NCBI GenBank assembly: GCA_037957365.1
Contig: JARHVA010008362.1
Coordinates: 62,001 to 126,000, forward strand
DNA: 64,000 nt
Source: Torreya grandis
Taxonomy: Eukaryota > Streptophyta > Pinopsida > Cupressales > Taxaceae
Reading direction: 5' to 3'
Below, piece by piece: positions 34,841-45,690 of the stretch. The notes beneath the pieces are model-generated. The model had not been told where the DNA came from and made no database searches. It saw only the letters and a list, made by a program, of their open reading frames with translations. Made by a program: the position numbers and the translations under genes. Each line of letters opens with the position of its first letter. The first letter of the stretch is position 1.

Positions 34841-35880
34841 AGACCTCAATAATAAAATATAAAGCCCCATCATCTTCTACCAATGAGGCATCCACCAGTT
34901 CATTAGTTCCTTCAGACCAAATCCCCACAATAGACCCCTTAGAATTGACATTCTAATATCTCTCACTTGGGGAGTATCTCCTTTTGACCTTCGATGCTTT
35001 CCCTACTCCCTAAGACTATGGGAAACTTAACCACCAACCTGGTTATGATTCTAATATTGGAGCCATCATTCCTATCGGGCCTTCCACTTGTCAAACCCAT
35101 TTCATTTATGGGGGTCTTGATAAACCACTATACACTTCTACCACCTCAATTTCTCCTCAACCATTCACCTCTAGTTTCTCCTATTTGGGTGTGCTTGAAG
35201 GGCATTTGGCTTAGGTCGGTATGAACATGGGCTACATGAGTTGCTTCCAATAAAGACCTAAAAACCTCATGAAAAACATGGCCTTGATTTCACTCCATCT
35301 AAAAACAAAACCAACCTACCTCCCATCACCATTGTTCAGGAAGACATTTTGCCCTCACCATCCCATTTTCCATTAGAATGTGAAGATTTTAATATCATCC
35401 CACCTATATTTTGTTTCATCAACATGATTAGCCTTGGACCCCTAACTTATCAAATGGATTTGGAAACTATGACCATTCCTCTATCTCATCCTAAGCTAGT
35501 AGAGGATGACTCTCCTACCATTAGTATCATTCAGTGTTAGGATGGTGATTTTATTCTCACCTACCTCAGTGTAAAAGATTCCTCTATCCCTAAATCTCTC
35601 CCTCCTAAGATTTTCAACTATGTTGAATGAATGCACTCTAGACATAAACTTAGGTACTCAAGATAGCCCACACATTGTCAAAATCAAATAATCATTATAT
35701 TCCTTAGAGAATCAAGACTTTTCTACCTTCTTACAACACCAAAGCATATCATTTTCTTGGTCTTATAGTGACATGCCTAGAATTGACCCTATTATCATCA
35801 CCCATAACATAGTAATCAATCACAATGATAAACCCATTTGATAAAATCTTCATCAAATTCACCCTTGCATAGTGATTCTT
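34841..35880 (+). pseudogene. E4 protease-RT linker
   Basis: Acidic and proline-rich translated pieces without a domain (for example 35349-35540). It is probably polyprotein spacer; several stops. Confidence 0.4.
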
Positions 35881-36640
35881 ATCAAAGAAGAGCTTAAACA
35901 TTTCTTTTTAGTTAATTTCATCTAACCCATTGCTATCCCCAATGGGTCTCAATGTTGTTCCTATTACTAAAGATACAAGGGAACTTTGTATTTCCATATA
36001 TTTTTATGACCTTAACCTAGCTTACCCAAAGGATGACTTCCCTTTACCAAGCATTGACCAACTTATTGAACTTACAATTGGACATGAGATGTTATCTCTT
36101 ATGGATGGGTTCTCAGGCTATAATCAGATCTTGATTTCCCTTGAAGATCAATATAAAACTAGTTTTATCACCTTTTAGGGGAATTTTAGCTATCTAGTCA
36201 TGCCTTTTGGTTTGAGGAATGCTAACACAACCTATCAAAATGGTATGATATACATATTCCATGACCTCACTCACAAAATCATATAAGACTATGTGTATGA
36301 CCCACTTGGGATGTCCAAATATCAAAAAGATCATTTAGTGGTTCTTAAAATTATCTTTGAGTGACTCATCAATTACCATGTCTACCTTAACCCTAATAAG
36401 TGTATTTTTGGGGTCTTGTTATGAAAACTTCTTGGTTTCATTATCTCTCTTTGTAATATTGAAGTTAATCCCACCAAATTCAAAGTAATCCTTGACATGC
36501 CTCCTCTGATCAACTTTAAGCAACTCCACAGCCTACTAGGGAAGATTTAATCTATCTGTTATTTCATCTCTCAGCTATCTAATAGATGCCAACTGTTTCA
36601 CCACCTTATGAAAAAAGACATATATTTTAAGTGGAACTAA
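35881..36640 (+). pseudogene. pol: E4 reverse transcriptase
   Basis: RT of the Tat type. YPKDDFPLPSIDQLIE, SLMDGFSGYNQILIS and VMPFGLRNANTTYQ mark fingers and palm. The active-site box reads DYVYDPLGMSK at about 36290-36320: the first Asp of YVDD is Tyr. HVYLNPNKCIFG and LGFIISLCNIEVNPTK follow. About ten stops, many at Gln or Trp positions. Nonfunctional. Confidence 0.88.
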
Positions 36641-37120
36641 GACTATCAAAAGGCTTTTGATTCACTCAAGGATTACCTTATTTCTCCACCCATTCTCATT
36701 CCTCCAAAAGAATATCAACCTTTTTACCTATATATCTCTCCCACTAACCACTCTTTAGGTGTAATGATTGTACATCATGACAATAAACATAAATATCAAG
36801 CCATCTACTAAATAATCTAAATGCTTATAGAGTACAAAACTTAGTATACCCATATCAAGAAACTTTGCCTTGCCTTGGTCTTTGTGGCCACAAAACTTTT
36901 CCATTACCTTCTCAACCACAAAACCTTTGTCATCACTAACACTGACCCACTAAAGTTCATGCACTCTAAGCCATACCAAAATCAATGTATGTATAAGTGG
37001 ATCATGATTTTAGCTGATTTTGACCTTGATTTCCTCCAACAAAAGTTAATTAAAGGGAAATTCATTACTGACCAATTGGCCAAAGCACCCTTAGCTGACA
37101 ACCAACCTCCTCACCTTGAG
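36641..37120 (+). pseudogene. pol: E4 gypsy-type RNase H
   Basis: AFDSLKDYLISPPIL leads in, then LYISPTNHSLGVMIVHH and TYTHIKKLCLALVFVATKL-like segments, and HKTFVITNTDPLKFMHSK. ILADFDLDFLQQKLIKGKFI closes the domain. It is followed directly by the aRNH, the normal Tat order. Confidence 0.8.
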
Positions 37121-37129
37121 TTTCTTGAT

Positions 37130-37420
37130 GAGTCAATCATGACCCTTTCTCAAGCAAACTTCACGTATCAAGTAACCATGTTCTTTGATGGACTGAAGTG
37201 TCAATATGGTAGGGGTGCTGGTATAATCTTTATTCCCCTTAATGGTGAACCTCTTCTTTTATCTTTTAAAATAGATTTTGAATGTACCAACAATATGGTT
37301 GAGTATGACGCCCTAGTAATAGGTTTCCAAACTGCTTTAGCCTTGGGTGTCAAAATAATCAACATCTTTGGTGAATCCCAACTTAGTGGTCAATCAAATT
37401 AATGGATAGTACTAGTGTAA
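37130..37420 (+). pseudogene. pol: E4 archaeal-type RNase H (aRNH)
   Basis: MFFDGLKCQYGRGAGIIF holds the first Asp, CTNNMVEYDALVIGF the Glu, and INIFGESQLSG the third acidic position as Glu instead of Asp. The last part is cut by a stop near 37402. It follows the gRNH and precedes integrase, unlike E1. Confidence 0.85.
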
Positions 37421-37770
37421 GAATGATGTTTTACAATAATACAAATAACTAGTTGATGTGTTGTTGACATCATTTGATCATTACCTTATCCAAGCCACCC
37501 CATGATCTATGAACAAGTTTGTTGATATAATGGATTCCCTCACTTCACAAATCCCATATACACCCTTTGACTCTAAGCTATCTATCATTATCCATAAACT
37601 TATTGATCCTTGTTATATTAAATTATACTCTCCTACCATCTTAAATGTGGAGGAAAACCAACTTGACCTTTGGTATAAGAAAACCTTTGACTATCTCAAC
37701 CTTGACATCATTCCTTTTAGTCTTTCTAGGAATGTGCAAAGAGTGTTTATTCAGAGCATCTCCAATTAAC
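37421..37770 (+). pseudogene. E4 aRNH-integrase connection
   Basis: An 86-codon open stretch at 37509-37769 (MNKFVDIMDSLTSQIPY...) corresponds to the segment before the integrase zinc-binding domain. No independent function is suggested. Confidence 0.45.
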
Positions 37771-38870
37771 CATAATTAGGGGAATTATTTATAAATGTGG
37801 CTTTGATGGTCTCCTCTTTTATTTCCTATGTATTCATGAAGCTTCTCATGCTATCAAGGAAATTCATGATGGGATTTGTGGAGGAAACTTTAGTGGTCTA
37901 GCTCTCTCTAAATGTATCCTTCACCTTGGATACTATTGGCCTACCCTTAGCCATGATGGTTGTGATTATGTGAAAAAATGTGTTAAATGTCAATTTACAT
38001 CATGCACCTAAACACATACTCCAAGTATCCAAATATTTCTATCCCTTATCACAGTGGGGTCTAGATCTTATTGGTGAAATTAACCCCCATTCTTCATAAT
38101 GACATCACTCTCAACACTGCAATAGAAAATTTTACCAAGTAGGTAGAGGTGGCCCCTCTCATTTCAACCAAGGATAAAAAGATCACTAACTTTATTAACC
38201 ATAACATCATCTACCACTTTGGTGTTCCACATAAAATTATCATTGATAATGGTAAATATTTTAAGAATAATAAATTTTAAGGTCTTTGTGATGCATTTGG
38301 CATCAAGCTAAGTTTATCTTCACCTTATCTCCCCTAAGCTAATGGACAAGTTAAAGATTCTAAAAAAAATCTTAACAACATGATAACTAAAATGGTTAAT
38401 GCATTTAGTTGGGATTGGCATTTTCATATCCCCTTTGCCTTATGGGCATATCATACTATCATTCAAACCCCTATGGGTGCTACCCCTTTCTCTCTTGTGT
38501 TTGGAGTAGAGGCTATCTTGCCTCTCAAAGTCCAAATTCCCTCTCTTTGCATATCCCTATAGGATATCATTTATGAGGATGATTATTATTAGGAATATTT
38601 AACCCAACTTGAGCTATTTGATGAGTATTATTTATCCACACTTAATCATCTTCATGTCCATCAATAATGAATCAAACATACTTTTAAAAAACACCTTAAA
38701 GTGAAAGAATTCAACATCAGAGATCTCATCTTACAGGAAAATCAACATGTCACCAATATGGAGAAAATCAAGTAGGTCATGTTTGATTTTAATTATCTTT
38801 GACCTTATATCATAATGCACAAGTATGGATTATGAGATTATCAATTATTCTCTCTTAAAGGTAACCTAGA
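37771..38870 (+). pseudogene. pol: E4 integrase
   Basis: The zinc-binding part shows IHEASHAIKEIHDGICGG, GYYWPTL and KKCVKCQF. The core includes a shifted DLIGEI-like segment with the first Asp in DLIG, IIIDNGKYFKN with the second Asp, and NGQVKDSKKNLN, where the third acidic residue of DDE is Lys. FALWAYHTIIQTPMGATPFS and FGVEAILPLKVQIPS follow, then a C-terminal part with KGNLDPDPLNTLH. Several frame shifts. The same Glu-to-Lys change is seen in E1. Confidence 0.82.
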
Positions 38871-38950
38871 CCCTGATCCCCTCAATACTTTACATTTGCA
38901 TCATTTCCTTTTTTAAACATGATCAAACTCACTTTTTTGTCTAACTTAAG

Positions 38951-39119
38951 CTCATCCCTTGTTTTCAAACCACATTCATATCTTTATTTTAGGGATAACT
39001 GATTAAAATTGAATCATGTGATTATCCATCACAATCATAGCATAATATTGAATAATGGGTACCATAACTCTACCCATGGCATGATTATCATGGTACTTTC
39101 TACCCCTTTTATAGGACAT
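38951..39119. other. E4/E5 junction zone
   Basis: About 170 bases between the last recognisable E4 sequence and the first recognisable E5 integrase sequence. No LTR, primer site or target copy was recognised here. Confidence 0.5.
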
Positions 39120-39827
39120 ATTCCCATGGTCAAATTGTCTATTTTCTTGTGGGTTATATAGAGTTAATTTCTTGTGCTTGATCTTGAATTTTGCATAAAG
39201 AGATTTTACATTATGGTTAACAAAAGGTCTACTATTATCAGATATAATATGGGCTAGGATGCTATATCAATAGATGATATGGTAATGAATGAATTTAGCT
39301 ATCTACTTCTTGGTAACATAAGTGAGAGGAATGGACTCAATCCACTTGGTTTATTACTCAATTGTGTTCAAAATATTTTTATGGCCATCTGAAGATGTTG
39401 GGTTAATTTTATTAATGAGATTGAGACCCCATGTTGAGAATGGCCAATGTATTGTGATTGGTTGTAGTGATAAAGAAGGTGCATGTATCAAGTTGCCATG
39501 TTGATAACAAGGAACAAATTTCTTCACATAGTTTTAAGAATTAGTCTTCATTTTGGGCCAATAATACCCTATTATGAGGAGCTTCTTTTCTAGGACTACA
39601 CCATTAGTGTGAGCCCCACACATTCCTTCATGATCCTCCTTTAATGCTAGCTTGGATTCTCCCAAAGATAAACAATGAAGAAGCATTCCATCATAGCCTT
39701 TATGATAAAGAGTATTTCTAAGGATTCTATAATGTGTTAAGAAATGAAGGAATAGTTTTTGTTGGTTATTAGAAAGGTCGGTGGGAAATAAATGACTATG
39801 GAAATAGTTATAAAATATTAGTACCAT
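39120..39827 (-). pseudogene. pol: E5 integrase, truncated
   Basis: Zinc-binding part (39534-39827): HEGMCGAHTNG, GYYWPKMKTNS, then KKFVPCYQHGN, where the first Cys of the C-x2-C pair is Phe. Core: WPFSTWGLNLINKINPTSSD (first Asp is Asn), FTKWIESIPLTYV, and IISDNSRPFVN with the second Asp. The reading runs to about 39130 (KLTLYNPQENRQ) and the part with the third Glu is missing. Stops at several Trp and Gln codons. Confidence 0.8.
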
Positions 39828-40107
39828 GGTAGCTCATGTGAGGGATTAAGACCAGCAATGGCACATACCCTCTCTAAATCTATTATAATATAAACAAGAT
39901 GAATAATATTTTCAATTGGAACTAATACTCTTTAACACAATCATACATTTAAATCATGGAACCAATTATTTCTATTGCATCGATGGATTTATTGTTGACT
40001 CTCAAAACTTGTTCAAACTGCATAGATTTAAAATTTGTTTTGAGGTTATTAATAATACACTTGTAAGGAAAAAGCTTTTCATCTCTTGTTTGATACTGAT
40101 CATTAGT
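39828..40107 (-). pseudogene. E5 aRNH-integrase connection
   Basis: Decayed linker between the aRNH and the integrase zinc-binding domain, with no separate domain recognised. Confidence 0.4.
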
Positions 40108-40329
40108 CTAGTTTATGATTAACTGTGAATCTCCATAGACCTTTAAGATTTGAATATCACATTGTATAGTAAGGCAAAGCCCTACAATCAAGACCTCATA
40201 CTCAGCCATTTTATTTGTACAATTAAATTTTATATGGAATGATTTAGGAATTAAATCCCCATGTGGTGTGATCAATAATATGCCATTTCCAAATCTATAG
40301 GATGTGAAGGATCCATCAAAATAGAGCAT
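40108..40329 (-). pseudogene. pol: E5 archaeal-type RNase H
   Basis: MLYFDGSFTSYRFGNGILL has the first Asp, CTNKMAEYEVLIVGL the Glu, and VYGDSQLIIN the second Asp, all in place. It follows the gRNH and precedes integrase in the normal Tat order. The end of the domain is in the decayed linker. Confidence 0.85.
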
Positions 40330-40349
40330 CCACTATTCAGGTTCTTGTA

Positions 40350-40870
40350 ATTATCATAATAGAGTAATCTAGAAGGTCAAATTTAAGAGGTTGAGTATCT
40401 TTAATAGGAGTTTCTACAAGTTGTTCAATAATTACATACCCTTTGATTGCCTTTTGATTCTAGTACTCAATACCAAAATCACTTAAGAGCATAAGCTATT
40501 TAACCATGCATCCTTGAAGAGTTGCTTTAGATAAGAAGAAATTGAGAAGATCCACCTTGGTGATGATAATAGTTTTGTTATTTAACATATAATGTCAAAA
40601 TTTTTAAGTGGAAAATATCATAGCTAAACATGCCTTCTCAATAAGCATAGAATTATGTTCATAAGTTGGGCCAAAAGTGCCCTCAGTGCATGTTTTTTGG
40701 CTGATATATAAAGAAGTAGTGGATTTCCTTATGTTGGCAGTCTTAAGACTAGTGGATTGGTCAAGTATGTCTAAAGCTTTAAAAATGACATATGAAAATA
40801 TTCATCCCATTGAAATGTTACCCCTTTCTTCAAAATATGAGTAAATGGGTGGCACTTATCTACTAATTGA
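40350..40870 (-). pseudogene. pol: E5 gypsy-type RNase H
   Basis: The decayed translation shows LKKGVTFQWDE, pieces of NPLVLRLPT and LLYISAKNMH, and FSYDIFHLK-like segments, in the order of the domain after RT. Many stops; boundaries are approximate. Confidence 0.6.
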
Positions 40871-41688
40871 GAAATGAACCTGCGTATAGACTGGATCCTT
40901 CCTTGCAGGCTTCATAGCTATTTAAGATTATTTGGTAGAGGCATTTCCATAATAGTGTTGAATTTTTCAAGGTTGACTTTGATCCCTCATTGTGATACAA
41001 TGAACCCTAGAAATTTCTTTGATGTGACTCTGAAGACAAATTTCTTAAGATTCAAGTGGACTTTATATTCATGAAGTCTCTCAAAGATTATTCAGAACAT
41101 CAAGATGTGTAGCTCTTGTTCATGATTTTACTAATATATCATTGACATAGTCATCTATAATGTCATGCATGATGTCATGGAATATGATAATCATTGCACA
41201 TTGATATGCTATGCCAACATTTTTTAAGCCAAATGGATTGACTTGGTAACAAAATGGCCCCCATGGAGTGGCGAATGTAGTCCTTTACTAGTATTCAAGG
41301 GATATCTTAATATGATTATAACCATAAAATCCATCCATTAAGAATAACATCTCATACCTAGTAGTTGAGTTGATGATCATATCGATGTTGGGTAGAGGAA
41401 AATCATCTTTGGGGCATGCTTTAGTGATATCTCAAAAATTAGTACAAATACATATACCCAAGATATTTTTACTTACTAAAACTATGTTGCAAACCAATTT
41501 AGATTAATTTAGTGATCTAATAAAATTGGCTCCTAACAAGTTTTCTAGTTTAGCATTAACCAATAGGGTGATGCATAGATGCATCTTTCTCAATTTTTGA
41601 TTGACTAGTTTGACATCAAAATGGACAACAAGGTGATGCACAACCAAATCAAGGTCTAATCCTGGCATGTTAGAGTATGCCCATGCAA

Positions 41689-41769
<81 letters not shown>

Positions 41770-41900
41770 CCTTATTGAATGGATATAATATGTTCACATT
41801 CTGCTTCAGTAAGGGAAGCTCCAAGATAAACAATTTTAGTATCCTCATAGGTTCCCAAGTTCACTTTTATCATGCTTTCCACAAGAAGAGTGGATCCATC
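40871..41900 (-). pseudogene. pol: E5 reverse transcriptase with an (AT)n expansion
   Basis: FAWAYSNMPGLDLDLVVHHL, KLRKMHLCITLL and NLLGANFIRSLN are the N-terminal signature. CPKDDFPLPNIDMIIN, FLMDGFYGYNHIKIS and NPFGLKNVGIAYQC form the palm. The catalytic box is DYVNDILVKS (41138-41149): the first Asp of YVDD is Asn. The microsatellite at 41691-41767 lies inside the N-terminal coding part, giving a Tyr-Ile run in translation. Stops occur elsewhere at Gln or Trp codons. Confidence 0.85.
41691..41767. repeat. (AT)n microsatellite, about 38 units
   Basis: An unbroken run of AT from 41691 to 41767, inside the former RT coding region of E5. In the minus frame it reads as repeated Tyr-Ile and does not itself create a stop. 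Confidence 0.99.
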
Positions 41901-43610
41901 TTCTATAATTATAGGAAAGTTATGGTTGTGATCATATTATTTTTCCATATTTTCTTGTTGTTCCTCCCAAAGCTTTAGATAGTATGAAGAATCAGAATCT
42001 ACCATCTCAGGTAAAGGCCAAGTAGCAAAAACCTCTAGGAATTTAAGAGTGAGATGATCAAACATTTGATGGTGTTCTGAATAAATGCTTGTACTAGATA
42101 TGGAACATGGGATAGATGGACCTTATATGTCTCGAGGGGTTATGAGTAAAATTTCCTACCTATGAGTTCCTAAAATAAGTTTTTACTCAAAGGTTTGTCT
42201 TTTTCTTTACTTTTTCCTTGATCAATGAGTTCCTTAAAGAGGTTTTCACCCAAATATCTCGATGTTTATTCTTTATTATGACTAAGAAAGTTTACCTACT
42301 CTCCAAAGTAGGCAAAAGGATCTAATGAAAAATCAAATCCCTATTTTTGATCACCAATAGGCAATCCATCACATAGGCCCATGTATTCTATAATTGATTC
42401 TTCATTTTGAGACTCATCAAGGCATATGACCAAATTTTACTAGTCCCAATTTATGAATTTAGGATGGAAAAGGCATAAGGAACAGTGAGGGTTTGCTTTA
42501 GGATGGTAGGCTCCAATGGTAAATATATAATGTCCTACTTCAAGAAGGGAAGAAGCATTAGGATGGGTTCTTGCTTTAGGATAGGAAGCTCCAATAAACA
42601 TTATCATTAATATGGAATTTGAATAAAATAAATATGAGTCAATAAGCTCATTGAAAAGGCTATAATGGGATGCTTTGTCACTATTAGGAGTCTCATTTCT
42701 AGTCACTTTAGAAGAGTCATGATCAAAATTCATGAGGTCATGCTTTGGTGGCATAAATCTGAGACCATGATTCCAATTGATAACTCCAACTGATAAGGGC
42801 TCCAAGATTCCTTGCACTTGTGGGCCAAGGACTTTCCCTATATAATCAAGATGATCCATTATTTGGTTACTGATAGAATACTTTGGATTTTGAAATCAAT
42901 TAGCAAAGCTTTTAGAATATAACTAATCTCCCTCGGTAAAATAATCTTGATCTTTTTTTGTCACAATTGCAAGTATAAAAACCATATGTGGTTTTTGTTG
43001 TTTCTTCTTTGGCTACCAAATTTGGTTGGGTCCATTAGGGGTCTTGGAGAGTTTAGATTTCCAAAGGATTTAGGGGATTTAGGAAATTTTTTAATATAGA
43101 GGACATCCTTTAGATGGTATGTGGAAATACCCACGTCTTTAATATCAACCTATTTTACAAGAGCTGTAAGAAATGGATTGACTGAAGTGGAAGATAGATC
43201 ACCAGGGTTGATATAATTAGATGGAGATGGATGGGAAATGATGGATTTATTATTCTTCACAATGAACTAAAAAATTGGGCAATAGTTATAATTATGAAAC
43301 TTAGCTTCAAGATGTTTATGATATTGATATGGTTGTTGATCAATAAGAATAGTAACCTCAATCCCATCATGGGGAACTTAAGGCACTAGTGAAGATTAGA
43401 TAGGATTGCATGTACTTCATGGATCTAGGGACAACTAAGAAGTATGTTATAAATAATTTAAATAACCACAATATGTAATAATGTGTGATGATAAATAAAC
43501 CCAACCATGCATGGAAACCAAATTACACCCAAATACTCCCTCTCAACATTATCATAAGCCTTGATTGTAATAGTTTCTAGTTGAATGTCCTTATCAATGT
43601 AGCCCAATCA
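41901..43610 (-). pseudogene. E5 protease-RT linker region
   Basis: The longest open part, 42440-42859, is 139 codons (MDHLDYIGKVLGPQVQG...) with a short internal duplication (GASYPKAR and GAYHPKAN). No domain is recognised. It is the spacer between protease and RT, decayed. Confidence 0.5.
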
Positions 43611-43826
43611 TCATACCAGTTTGAGAGATATGATGTTTAGACCTAAACCATTATCTATAATAACCCACTTAATCTTATGATTTGTAATGATTATCTTAAT
43701 GTACAGTGGGTTATTATGGTTTGGGCCAAGAGTGGACATGTCTTTTTGGTCAAATGTGATTTTCCAAAATGAAGACAAATGTCCAACTACATTTTGGAAT
43801 TGATCAGGGTTACTATCATTAGGCAC
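43611..43826 (-). pseudogene. pol: E5 aspartic protease
   Basis: FWKITFDQKDMSTLGPNHNN precedes HKIKWVIIDNGLGLNIISL, where IIDNGLGLNI is the active-site stretch (VIIDxGSALN in relatives). The catalytic Asp is kept. Downstream (43600 to lower numbers) the rest of the domain is decayed. Strand and position between gag and RT support the call. Confidence 0.75.
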
Positions 43827-44039
43827 ATTATATTATTTCAAAAGTTTGTTCATGATATTTATATGGACATCAGATATTCACAAGAGTTATAATATGGAAA
43901 TCTGTATAGGGGTTTTATTTAATTGGTATGCTAAACTATAAGGCCTTTTGATTATGGATTGATCTAGTTTAGTCTTTATTGGCATAATATTTAGCTTTAT
44001 AACCATTGGCATAATGTTTTCATTAGGTTTAATGTAAGA

Positions 44040-44240
44040 AGTGGGTGAAGGGTCCTAGATGGTCACTCACAGGTGTCTAGTTGTGATTGCACAACCTAGA
44101 GATGGCAAAGAGTTATTATAATTAGAAGAAGAAGGCGAAGGTCCTTGGATGGTGACTCATGGGCATCTAGCTATATTGCTAGAATTTTGAGTTGATGAGG
44201 AGCCTTTATAATTAGATGAAGGGTGATATTGTTTATAAAT
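44040..44240 (-). repeat. 90-bp duplication in E5 gag-protease linker
   Basis: GAAGGGTCCTAGATGG (44047) and GAAGGTCCTTGGATGG (44137) begin two related copies, a 30-codon period. Both include ATCTAG-type ends. Confidence 0.55.
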
Positions 44241-44479
44241 AGTAACCTGTACAAATGGATTCACAACATGATTATGCAATATCAATGTGGTGCTACTAAG
44301 GGGAGAGGGTGTTGACCCTATAATGATGGGTCATGTGCTATGAGGAACATGAGAATATCCACATGGTTTTATAGTAATAGTTGAAATGTGGGAAGTAGAT
44401 ATGTGCCCCAAAGTATTATTATATTCACAAGGCATGTTTTTATAAGTCACATTGTTAGTATGGGCATTATGGTCCCTAT

Positions 44480-44770
44480 TATGCTCATTATGATTTTGTC
44501 CCTTATATTAGTTCTAATTTTAGCTTTGTCCTTAATTCTAACCTTAGTTTTGATTGTTTCTTGGTGGAGGTGGATTATATCAAGGAAAGGGATCTTTATA
44601 GATTCCCATATCCTAATTTGTGTCTTGATTAGGGGCCAATTTAATTTCTAGTTCACCACTTTCAATAAAATCCTTAATCTTGTGTTGTAATTAGACGCAA
44701 TGATATGTACTGTGACCAACAACATGATGGAAGTTGCACCATTCATTATCCTTGTACCAATATGGTTTTG
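44480..44770 (-). pseudogene. gag: E5 gag C-terminal part: knuckle and Asn/Gln-rich tail
   Basis: WCNFHHVVGHSTYHC (44695-44742) is an intact C-x2-H-x4-H-x4-C knuckle-like motif, followed by HKIKDFIESGEL. In the same frame comes a run in which stop codons stand where Gln is expected between Asn and Gly (44495-44570). The continuous frame across both parts shows this is real coding sequence damaged by point changes. RNA binding would be its role. Confidence 0.75.
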
Positions 44771-45199
44771 GTTTATATTGATGAAATGGCCTTGATACTG
44801 GTCATAAAATCAAATTAGCCACAATGAATTTTTTTTAAAATGTTTCAATTGATTCTCCTAACTTGATAAAAACCTTAAAATTGTTATGAATTGCCCTTCA
44901 TGGAGATTATGTTTACAAAGTAAGTGGTGGATTTGGGGAAGTTAATTGTACATTTGGGGGAGGCATAGCCTTCATCATTTGTACATGACTTGTTTTAGTT
45001 ACCCCATTTCCAACCATGTTCTTATTTTTTTTAAAGCCCTTAGGCTTATCCTACATAACTATTTAAATCAGTGATTGAGTCTATTTAGATGTTTGACCCT
45101 ATGCAAAAATCTTGACAAGACCGTTAGCAATAAGAGCTTTCTAAATCTATAATCCTTTGTCAATAATTGATTCAAATGAGTTAGTATAAGCTAACCATA

Positions 45200-45480
45200 T
45201 ATTATGCATGACTTTGGGATGCAAGTTCTATGCAAATATATTAGCCAACTATTTGTTTGGTAAGTTATGTTGAAAGCAGCCTGTTAATGCTGTCCACCTT
45301 TGCAAATATGTAGCAAAACTTTCACCATCATGATATTTGTATTTGAAAAAGTAAAAAATGTTCAATTCATTTTCTATATTATATGATAAATGGTTAATGA
45401 ACCTTTTTGACAAGTCATTCCAATCTATAACTGATCCCTTAGCCAATTTAAGTAGTCAATCCAAAGACTATCCTACTAAA
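45200..45480 (-). pseudogene. gag: E5 gag capsid core
   Basis: A 65-codon open stretch includes WNDLSKRFINHLSYNIENEL and YHDGESFATYLQRWTAL. This matches the plant Tat gag core (W..L...F..., then ESF..Y..RW). Flanking parts are broken by stops. Confidence 0.8.
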
Positions 45481-45690
45481 ATTCATATAAATAGTCAAAG
45501 TAAGTACTCACTACTATAAGCAACCTCTTGACATAACACAAAGAATTCCTATATTTTCTCATTTGGATCTCCCTTTCCTTTTTACTTGTCAAATTTGGGT
45601 GCCTCAAAATGAGGTAGAAAGGGTTTTTAGAGAATAGATAAATCAAATGGAAATGGACATATCTCATTGAATTTGTAATTTTTAACTCTA

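Larger units (their letters stand above)
28386..38950 (+). mobile_element. E4: Tat-type Ty3/gypsy element, lacking a recognised 3' LTR
   Basis: From a likely LTR start (TGTAAACACTAG) it runs through gag, a long Pro/Thr-rich linker, protease, RT, gRNH, aRNH and integrase, all plus strand, in standard Tat order. Decay is heavy: every domain has stops or frame shifts. The sequence stops being recognisable at about 38.9 kb, and about 200 bases further the opposite-facing integrase of E5 begins. No copy of the 28386 start was found downstream. The right boundary is approximate. Confidence 0.8.

Noticed and set aside
41504..41848. Possible Tyr-Ile-rich membrane protein
   Set aside because: The Tyr-Ile run is the AT microsatellite inside the E5 RT.
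44388..44651. 87-codon plus-strand frame with a hydrophobic Leu/Ile run
   Set aside because: It is opposite the Asn/Gln-rich tail of E5 gag; the hydrophobic run is the complement of that low-complexity tract.
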